64,000 bases of DNA, from NCBI RefSeq assembly GCF_020103695.1, contig NZ_JAHXBF010000019.1, positions 124,001 through 188,000 of the forward strand, given 5' to 3'. Below the pieces are notes generated by a model. The model was not told where the DNA came from. It worked only from the letters and a program-made list of their open reading frames with translations, and did not search any database. A program made the position numbers and the translations under genes. Position 1 is the first letter of the stretch. Each line of letters begins with the position of its first letter. Source of the stretch: Hyalangium versicolor (GTDB taxonomy: Bacteria > Myxococcota > Myxococcia > Myxococcales > Myxococcaceae). This document shows positions 1 through 8,600 of this stretch, piece after piece.

Positions 1-1
1 C

Positions 2-349
2 GTCCCGGGCTTCGGACACCAGCTCTACCCGGACGGAGATCCGCGGACTCCGCCCGTGTTGGAGATGGCATGGGCGGTACGGCCCGAGCCCTCGGCGGTG
101 CGGGTGGTGCGCGCGGTGATGGAGGCCATGGCCGAAGCGGGGCATCCGCCGCCCGCGGTGGACTTCGGGCTGGTGGCGCTCTCGGCGGCACTGGGGCTTC
201 CTCCGGGAGCGGCGGCGGCGGTGTTCGGGGTGGGACGCGCGGCGGGCTGGGTGGCCCATGTGCTGGAGCAGCGCGAACAGGGACACCTGTTGCGCCCCCG
301 TGCGAGGTACGTGGAGCAGCCCCCGAGGAGCCGCTCTCCGGACGCATGA
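2..349 (+). CDS. Citrate synthase family protein, C-terminal part (truncated by window start)
   Basis: Only the 3' end is inside the window; the reading frame is open from base 2 with no start codon. The first residues read PGFGHQLYPDGDPR, the citrate/2-methylcitrate synthase active-site loop (GFGH-x-x-Y-x-x-x-DPR) with its catalytic His. A later VDFGL matches the position of the catalytic Asp, and the AAGWVAHVLEQRE...RPRARYV ending is the conserved family C-terminus. Such enzymes condense acetyl-CoA or propionyl-CoA with oxaloacetate. The loop is more divergent than in housekeeping citrate synthases, so this may be one of the extra family members common in myxobacteria. The substrate cannot be read from this fragment. 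Confidence 0.85.
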   Translation, partial: VPGFGHQLYPDGDPRTPPVLEMAWAVRPEPSAVRVVRAVMEAMAEAGHPPPAVDFGLVALSAALGLPPGAAAAVFGVGRAAGWVAHVLEQREQGHLLRPRARYVEQPPRSRSPDA

Positions 350-479
350 GGCTGGGAGCAGAGCACTCGACGGACCGAGCGCTGGGATGCACACTCCCGC
401 AGCGAGCGTTCACCGGCAGTCACCGTCTCGCGCGGAGCGCTCCCATCCCTCCGTTCCGGCCCCCAGATTCCATCTCTCG

Positions 480-1229
480 ATGGAGGACTCCTTGCCCACC
501 CTCTCTTCACGCGCACTGCTGCTGAGCCTGGTCCTGGGGCTGAGCCTGTGTACGGCCTGCTCCGAGGATCTCGAGCCCGACGACCCCGGGCGCCGCGATC
601 TGCTCTTCACCTTCGATGGGAGCCTGCAAGGTTGGACGGGCGGCTTCACGGATCTGGCCCCGGGCCAGGAAGATCAAGTGGCCTTCACCTTCGAACAACG
701 CGAGTTGCCCACCGAGACAGGGATCATGGGCGGAGCGCTGCTGCTCTCGGGCAGGAACGTGAGCGATGACCTGTTCATGTTCGTCACGCATCCGGTGAAC
801 GACCTGAGTCCTGACTCTCCGTACTCCCTCACGTTCGAGCTGGAGCTGGCTAGCGACGCGTCCACGGGTTGCGCGGGCATCGGCGGCGCTCCGGGAGAGA
901 GTGTGTTCCTGAAGGTAGGCGCTGCCGCCGTTGAGCCGGCGCGCGTGACGGACGAGTCCGGCCACTACCGCATCAATGTGGACAAGGGGAACCAGTCCGG
1001 GGGCGGCGCCAACGCACAGGTGGTGGGCAACATCGCCAATGGCTCGACGGACTGCACCCACCCGACGTACCGGCGCATCACGAGAGACAACCGTGCAAAC
1101 CCCTTCCGGATCAACTCGGACGGCGAGGGCCGGCTCTGGTTGCTGCTCGGCACGGACTCGGGCTTCGAGGGGACCACGGCGCTCTACGTGGACACGATTC
1201 GTGTCGTCCTGGAGCCGATCGCGCAATAG
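480..1229 (+). CDS. Putative secreted lipoprotein, carbohydrate-binding-like fold
   Basis: This 249-residue protein has a signal peptide ending in a lipobox (LGLSLCTAC, Cys at about residue 23), so export, lipidation and outer-membrane anchoring are likely. The open frame extends upstream to 258, but the ATG at 480 puts the signal peptide at the N terminus. The mature part starts with FTFDGSLQGWTGGF and ends with ALYVDTIRVVLEP, a pattern typical of beta-sandwich modules (laminin-G or CBM-like) attached to secreted enzymes; here it stands alone. Four Cys in the mature part could form disulfides. I do not recognise a named family. The next gene begins 3 bases after the stop, suggesting co-transcription. 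Confidence 0.7.
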   Translation: MEDSLPTLSSRALLLSLVLGLSLCTACSEDLEPDDPGRRDLLFTFDGSLQGWTGGFTDLAPGQEDQVAFTFEQRELPTETGIMGGALLLSGRNVSDDLFMFVTHPVNDLSPDSPYSLTFELELASDASTGCAGIGGAPGESVFLKVGAAAVEPARVTDESGHYRINVDKGNQSGGGANAQVVGNIANGSTDCTHPTYRRITRDNRANPFRINSDGEGRLWLLLGTDSGFEGTTALYVDTIRVVLEPIAQ

Positions 1230-1232
1230 GGT

Positions 1233-1529
1233 ATGCCCGTGACGACGACTCGCTCCTATCCCCCGTGGCTGGTGATCTCGCGAATGCTCGGCACCGTGGC
1301 GCTCATCGGCGCGCTGGCGGTGACGCTCAAGCCCGGCGTGGCGTCTCCGGCGCTCGGGCCCGTGTTCATCGTCGCGTTCCTGGTGCTGCGTCTGGGGAGC
1401 GAGTGGGCGCTGGCCCTGCTCTACCCGGACGAAGAAGGCCGTCACCGCCGCTCCGCGATCCTCAATACGCTGATCGCGGTGGCTGTCACGGCCTTCTGGT
1501 TCTACATCCGCCAACGCGGGCACCTCTGA
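1233..1529 (+). CDS. Small integral membrane protein, unknown function
   Basis: A 98-residue protein with three likely membrane segments (about residues 12-32, 39-62 and 73-91) and a charged cytoplasmic-type loop DEEGRHRRS before the last one. It starts 3 bases after the preceding lipoprotein gene, so translation may be coupled. No family recognised; the length and hydrophobic pattern are the only evidence besides codon bias. Confidence 0.6.
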   Translation: MPVTTTRSYPPWLVISRMLGTVALIGALAVTLKPGVASPALGPVFIVAFLVLRLGSEWALALLYPDEEGRHRRSAILNTLIAVAVTAFWFYIRQRGHL

Positions 1530-1562
1530 GCGGCCACTCGGCCGTGAGGCTCTTCACGCTCA

Positions 1563-1581
1563 CCACGGGGATACCCCGTGG
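1563..1581 (+). terminator. Candidate terminator hairpin after the small membrane gene
   Basis: CCACGGGG-ATA-CCCCGTGG forms a perfect 8-bp GC-rich stem with a 3-base loop, 34 bases past the preceding stop codon. A short T-run (CTCCTTTT) follows only about 30 bases later, so this is not a classical intrinsic terminator. It could equally be a Rho-linked 3'-end stabiliser. Confidence 0.4.
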
Positions 1582-1731
1582 GTGGTATCGCCGCGCTACA
1601 GCTCCTTTTCTAACTTGGTGAGCCGCAGACGTTGTCCTGCGTTCTGACGTGCTCTCGGTTCGGAGCGCCTTCCACTCCCGTGGTGCTGGCGAGAAGGCGT
1701 CCCTCGTGCCCAGACACGGGGATGGATCCTC

Positions 1732-2691
1732 ATGATGCCCCCCAAGTCTTCGAGTTCACCCGCATCCCAGACTGCCCCTCTCTCCAGCAACCCCCTCAGA
1801 ACGCTTCAGCAGCAACATCGCGCGAGTCAGTCGCGCCTTGTCATCCTGCTCGTCCTGATTCTCCTTCCCTCGGTGGCTGCTGCCAGGAAGCAGAGCCAGA
1901 CTCGAACCCATCTCGACAGGGCTCGAACCTTCTACGAGAGCCTGGGCTATGAGCGTGCGCTGGCTGAACTCGAACGAGCGCGGCAGAACGCTCTGTCGAA
2001 CGATGACGCTGTCTCGAGCCTGCTCTACGAGGGGATCATTCTCTTCGAGTTGAACCGCCAGGAGGTCCGCCAGCAGGCGCGTAGCCGCTCTGAACAAGCC
2101 TCTCTGGCTGCTCGGGCTGAGCAATCTCAGGAGAAGCCCCAGTCGCAACTCCCGCTGTCGATACCTCCTGCCCAGCCCGATGCGCAGCCAGCAACAGCCC
2201 CTCTCTCGGCCACTCCACTACCGAGCCAGAGCTCTACACCTTCCATTCAGGAGCCCTTCGCGGCAAAGGAGGCTCCGCAGCTTGTAATGCCTCAGGATGC
2301 TGCTCCAGCGAACACATCGGTCCCTCCAGAAAGCCACCCTGCCATTGAGCTGAAGAAAGCACCGAGGGGAACCACAGCTGCACGCGTTCTCGTGCCTGCG
2401 ATCTCGGGTGGAGTGCTCCTGGTTTCCGGTGGACTCTTCTACGGCCTGGCCAAGAGCAGATATTCCGAGATCGAGGACCCCAAGACCCGCCTGCGCAATC
2501 TCGATGAGGCAAAGAGCAGCGCTGCACGTGGCCGGACCTATCAGACCGTAGGGTTCGGGCTCATGGGCGCGGGGCTCACAGGCCTGGGAATCGCTGCAGG
2601 TCTGTATGTCCTAGGACCGCGATGCGAAGCAGCCCACCTTGGAGTGGGAGCCGACGGCACCTCCGCATTTCTTTATGGGAGATGGCCATGA
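1732..2691 (+). CDS. Secreted/membrane TPR-like protein, translationally coupled to the giant lipoprotein
   Basis: A 319-residue protein. Residues 36-52 form a hydrophobic export signal after a long basic, Ser-rich N region. Residues 58-115 (HLDRARTFYESLGYERALAEL...) look like one or two TPR-type helix pairs. A Pro/Gln/Ala-rich linker (about 130-225) follows, then two hydrophobic Gly-rich segments (about 222-245 and 270-292). The layout matches a common myxobacterial architecture of one TPR-like unit, a linker and paired membrane segments. Its TGA overlaps the ATG of the next gene (ATGA at 2688-2691), so the two products are probably made together, and it may help assemble or anchor the giant lipoprotein. 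That role is inference. Confidence 0.7.
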   Translation: MMPPKSSSSPASQTAPLSSNPLRTLQQQHRASQSRLVILLVLILLPSVAAARKQSQTRTHLDRARTFYESLGYERALAELERARQNALSNDDAVSSLLYEGIILFELNRQEVRQQARSRSEQASLAARAEQSQEKPQSQLPLSIPPAQPDAQPATAPLSATPLPSQSSTPSIQEPFAAKEAPQLVMPQDAAPANTSVPPESHPAIELKKAPRGTTAARVLVPAISGGVLLVSGGLFYGLAKSRYSEIEDPKTRLRNLDEAKSSAARGRTYQTVGFGLMGAGLTGLGIAAGLYVLGPRCEAAHLGVGADGTSAFLYGRWP

Positions 2692-5600
2692 GAACAACAC
2701 GAGAGCACCGGAGCGCTCTAGCAATCCTGGCAACAACACTGCTCATCGGCCTCTCGGGGTGCATGGATTTCAATGAGTCCTTGGCTCACTTCTGCCGGAA
2801 CCATCCCGTGCGCTGTTACCCTGCTGCCACAGGGACGTTGAGCAAGACGATCGTCACGGCGGACGGCGTGGACTCTGCTGTTCTCACTCTCACCGTGAGG
2901 GATGTCTACGGCAATCCAGTGGCTGGGCAGGAGATAGACATCAGCTTGTCCAGCGATGGCGAAAGTATCTCCGCAGGCAGGGAGACTACCGATGCGAACG
3001 GGATTTTGACCGCAGAGCTCACCTCCACGCAGGTGGGGCTCAAGGAAGTCCACGCCACCCTGGAGAATACCGAACTCATCCAAGGGCTCTCCGTCACATT
3101 TGTCCCTGGCGTCTCAAGGCGCTTGCACTTCGTCACCTCTCTCCCAGCTCGATTCGCCGCCCATAAGGGTCCACTGCCTTTGGTGCAGGTAGAAATGCTC
3201 GATGCCCAGGGCAACCGGGTCACCGACTCCACCACTGCGATTGAACTCAGCCTGGAACCGGTAGCCTATGGAGCCACTCTGGGTGGCACCTCGTCGCGGG
3301 CGGTAGTCGGGGGCGTGGCCTACTTCGATGATCTACTGCTCCAGCAGGCCGGCATCGGCTACTCGCTGCACGCCACGGCTCCGGGGTTCACCGAGGCGGT
3401 CAGTACTCCTTTCGATGTCACTGCGGGCCCAGTGGATCTCACGAGGACGCTCGTCCAGGTCAGCAAGGCCTCGGTGACAGCGGACGGGTCAGACTCTACG
3501 GCCATCACGGTGACCTCGCGCGACTCCTTCGACAACTCTGTCTCAGAGCAGAGCGTGGGAGTGATGGTGTCGGGGAGTAGAAATACTCTATCTCCGGTCG
3601 GTGGTACCACCGACTCAGGCGGCACTTTCAGCGCCACCCTCAAGTCCACCAAGGCTGAGATCAAGACCGTCTCTGCCACGCTGAACGGCACGGCGGTGTC
3701 TCCGCAGCCGCAGGTGAACTTCGTCTCGGCCACGGCTTCGCGACTGTCCTTCGTGGTCCAGCCGCCCGCGCAGACGGTGGCCGGGCAGACCCTGGCGCCC
3801 GCGGTGCAGGTGGAGGTGCTCGACTCCCAGGGCAACCGCGTCACTTCGGCCAATGGCAATGTCTCGCTGGTACTCGATCCGGTGACCAGTGGCGCCACAC
3901 TCGGCGGCACCACCTCGAAGGCGCTCGTTTTGGGCGTCGCCAACTTCAGCGACCTGAAGGTGCAGAAAACAGGCATGGGCTACACGCTGCGCGCCACCGC
4001 CACGGGCCTCTTCGATGCCGTCAGCACGGCATTCGATGTCAGCGCTGGGCCGGTGGACCTCTCGCGGACTCTGGTCGAGGTCAGCAAGACCACGGTGACG
4101 GCCGATGGCACGGACTCGACCTCCATCAAGGTCACGTCCCGGGACTCCTTCGACAACGCGGTCTCGAACCAAGCCATGGGGCTGACGGTGTCGGGCACCA
4201 GCAACACGCTGTCGGCGGCCAGCGGCAATACGGGTTCGGATGGCACGTTCAGCGCCACGCTCAAGTCCACCAAGGCCGAGGTCAAGACTGTCTCCGCCAC
4301 GCTGAATGGCACGGCGGTCTCGCCGCGACCGCAGGTGACGTTTGTCTCGGGCTCGGGTTCGCGGCTGGCGTTCGTGGTTTCGCCGCCCGCGCAGACGGTG
4401 GCCGGGCAGACCTTGGCGCCTGCGGTCGAGGTGGAGGTGCTCGATATCCAGGGCAACCGCGTCATCTCGGCCAGCGCCAACGTCATGTTGAAGCTGGAGC
4501 CGGTTGCCAGTGGCGCCACGCTTGGCGGCACCACCACCCAGGCTCTGGCTTCGGGTCTGGCCAGCTTCAGTGATCTGAATGTGCAGAAGGCGGGTACGGG
4601 CTACACGCTGCGCGCTACCGCTGCGGGCCTCACCGATGCGGTCAGCACGGCCTTCGACATCACGGCCGGGCCGGTGGATCTCACGCGGACGCTCGTCCAG
4701 GTGAGCAAGACCACGGTGACGGCCGATGGCACGGACTTCACCACCATCACCGTGACGTCGCGAGACTCCTTCGACAACCCCGCATCGAACCAAGCCGTGG
4801 GGCTGACGGTGTCGGGGACCAGCAACACGCTGTCGGCGGCCAGTGGCACCACGGGTCCGAATGGCACTTTCAGCGCCACGCTCAAGTCCACCAAGGCTGA
4901 GGTCAAGACGATCACCGCCACCGTGAATGGCACGGCGGTCTCGCCGCAGCCGCAGGTGACGTTCGTTTCGGGCTCGGGTTCGCGGCTGTCGTTCGTGGTC
5001 CAACCGCCCACGCAGACGGTGGCCGGACAGACTCTGGCTCCTGCGGTGCAGGTCGAGGTACTCGATGCCCAGGGCAACCGGGTGACTTCCGCCAGCGCCA
5101 ACGTCACGCTGACGCTGGAGCCGGTGGCCAGTGGCGCCACACTCGGTGGCACCACGACGAAGGCGCTGGCTTCTGGGCTGGTCAGCTTCAGTGATCTGAA
5201 TGTGCAGAAGGCAGGGACGGGCTACACGCTGCGCGCCACCGCTGCGGGCCTCACGGACGCGGTCAGCACGGCCTTCGACATCACGGCTGGGCCGGTGGAT
5301 CTCACGAGGACGCTTGTCCAGGTGAGCAAGACCACGGTGACGGCGGATGGCACGGACTCCACCACCATCACCGTGACGTCTCGGGACTCCTTCGATAATC
5401 CGGTGTCCGGCCAGACGGTGGGTCTGGCTGTGTCAGGCACCCTCAACACGCTGTCGGCGGCCAGTGGCACCACGGGCACGAATGGCACGTTCACCGCCAC
5501 GCTCAAGTCCACCAAGGCGGAGAGCAAGACAGTCTCTGCCACGCTGAACAGCTCTCCGGTCTCGCCGCAGCCGCAGGTGACGTTCGTCGCGGGTCCTGCC

Positions 5601-8600
5601 ACCCGGTTGGCGTTCGTCGTCAATCCGCCCGGGCAAACCGGCGCCGGGCAGACGATGACTCCCGCCGTGCAGGTGGAGGCGCTGGATGCCCAGGGCAATC
5701 GGGTCACTTCATCCATGCTCAGCGTGACGCTGGCGATCGAGCCGGTGGCCAGTGGCGCCACGCTTGGCGGCACCACCACCAAGGCGCTCGCTTCGGGCGT
5801 GGCCAGCTTTAGCGACCTGAAGGTGCAGAAGACGGGCACGGGCTACACGCTGCGCGCCACCGCCACGGGTCTTAGCGATGCGGTCAGCACGGCCTTCGAT
5901 ATCACCGCCGGGCCCGTGGATCTCTCGCGGACCCTCGTGGAGCTCAGCAAGGCCACGGTGACGGCCGATGGCACGGACTCCACCACCATCACGGTCACGT
6001 CGCGGGACTCCTTCGACAACCCGGTGTCCGGTCAGGCCGTGGCCCTCACGGTCTCGGGCACCAGCAACACGCTGTCCGCGGCCAGCGGCACTACGGGCAC
6101 GAATGGCACGTTCAGTTCCACGCTCAAGTCCATCAAGGCCGAGGTCAAGACCGTCTCCGCCACCGTGAATGGCACGGCGGCCTCGTCGCAACCGCAGGTG
6201 ACGTTCATCGCAGGCCCGGCCACCCGGTTGGCCTTCGTGGTTCAGCCTCCTGCGCAGACTGGCGCCGGGCAGACGATGACGCCCGCTGTGCAGGTAGAGG
6301 TGCACGATGCCCAGGGCAACCGCGTCACCGTGTCCACGCTCAGTGTGATGCTGGCGCTGGAGCCGGCGGCCAGCGGAGCCACGCTCGGCGGCACCACCAC
6401 GAAGGCTGTGGTTTCGGGTCTGGTCAGCTTCAGTGACCTGAGCGTGAGGAAGGCAGGCACGGCCTACACGCTGCGCGCCACCGCCACAGGCCTAGCCAGT
6501 GCGGTCAGCACCCTGTTCAATATCATCGCAGGACCGGCGGATCTCATGAGGACCCTCGTGGAGATCAGCAAGAGCACCGTCACCGCCGACGTCACGGATT
6601 TCACCACCATCACTGCCACCGTGCGCGATGCCTTCGACAACCCGGTGTTCAGTCAGGCCGTGGCCTTCACCGTCACGGGCAGCGGCAACGTGCTGTCGGC
6701 AGCCAGCGGCTCCACGGGCATGAATGGTACCTTCAGCTCCACCTTCAAGTCCTTCAAGGCCGAGGTCAAGACGATCTCCGCCACCGTGAATGGCACAGCG
6801 GTCTCACCGCAACCGCAGGTGACTTTCGTCCCCGGCCCCGCCGTGAAGCTCGCCTTCGTCACCCAGCCGCCTACGCAAACGGTGGCCGGACAAACCATGA
6901 CGCCCGCAGTCAAGGTGGAGGCTCTCGATACCCTGGGCAACCGGGCGACCGGCTCCACCGCCACGATCGCGCTCGCGGTGGAACCGACGTCCAGCGGCGC
7001 CACCCTGGGCGGCACGGTGTCTCGGGCGGCGGTCGCCGGTATGGCCACCTTCGATGACCTGTTCGTCCGGCAGGCCGGCACCGGCTACTCGCTGCGGGCC
7101 ACCTCGGTGGGCCTGAGCGATGGCGTGAGCGGGCTGTTCAGCGTCATCGCCGGCACACCTTCCCTGCTGACCTCCACGCTCACGGTGGCTCCCGCCAGCC
7201 TGGCGGCGGATAACGTCGCCGAGGCCACCATCACCGTCACCGTGAAGGACTCCTACGGCAATCCGGTGCCGAATCAGTCGGTGGTCCTCGCCGTCTCGGG
7301 CGTGAACAACACGCTCACTGCGTCCAGCGGCACCTCCGGCACGGATGGCAAGTTCGTCGCGAAGCTGCGCTCCACCACGGCCGAGGTGAAGAACGTCGAT
7401 GCCACGGCGGCTTCGCTCACGCTGCCGACCGCCACCGTCACCTTCGTGGCGGGCCCTGTCTCCACCCTCAACCTGGTGGCTGTGCCCACGCAGTTGGAGG
7501 CCAACGGCACGGACAAGACGACGCTGACGGCCACCGTCGAGGACTCCTTCGGCAACCGCGTGCCCAACGTGGCCATCACCTTCACCGCGACGGGTTCGGG
7601 CAACATCTTCAACCCGGGAGACGGCAACACGGACGCCAACGGCCAGCGCATCGCCGGCTTGAGTTCCACCGTCACGGGCGTCAAGACGGTGACCGCCACA
7701 GGCGCGGGCAAGACGGGCATCGCCACAGTCACCTTCCTGCGGCCTCCCGCCCAGGTGATCAACCCGGTGCTGGTGGGCAGCACGGCCTCGAGCTGCGCGA
7801 CGCTCCAGTACACGTTGACCCAGGCGGCCTCCTCTCGCGCCGACGTCATTGTCGAATACGAGGAGAACGGCGTCTTCAAGCGCGCCACCCAGGCGGGCTC
7901 CACCACCGGCTCGGGCGTGCAGGGCGTGGCCACTTCGCCCACCGGCGTCACGCACACGTTCCTCTGGAACAGCACCGCGGATCTGCCCTCGTCCACTGCC
8001 ACCATCCGCATGCGCATCACCGCCCAGCTACAGGGTGCACTGCCTAGCAGTGTCTTGCTCAATGGTGTCGTCATGGCCAACGGCATGCAGTTCGCCGCAC
8101 TGGGCCTTCTGCCCGCGGGCACCGCGCCGGGCCTGGTGGCTCGCGCGGACCTGAACAATGACGGGAAGACGGACCTGGTGGTGGGCAGCGCCACCTCCAA
8201 CGATCTCCAGGTACTGCTGGGCGATGGCGCCGGCTCGTTCGGGGCCGCGACGCCCGTCACCGTGGGATTCCCCTCCTCGGCCCTGGTGGTGTGGGACGTG
8301 GATGGGGACGGGAAGATGGACGTGCTGACCGGCGGCACGGCCAATAGCAACGTGTACCTGCTCAAGGGCACGGGTACGGGCACCTTCAGCGCGGCCACTG
8401 TGGCCACCACGCTTCAGGGCCCCACGGCTGGCCTGGTGGTGGGCGACTTCAACCGCGATGGGAAGGTGGACCTGATTGCCACCAGCACGGCGGGCACTGT
8501 GGAGGTCGCCCTGGCCACGACGGCAGGGGTGTTCGGCGCGCCCACTCGCACCACCGTGGGCGGTTCGCCGCAGACCATCGCCACCGCGGACCTCAACCTC

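Noticed and set aside
3615..5003. Long antisense ORF (462 codons) opposite the 621-bp repeats
   Set aside because: GC-rich coding repeats leave the complementary frame open; the translation is Arg/Gly/His-rich and simply repeats with the sense gene.
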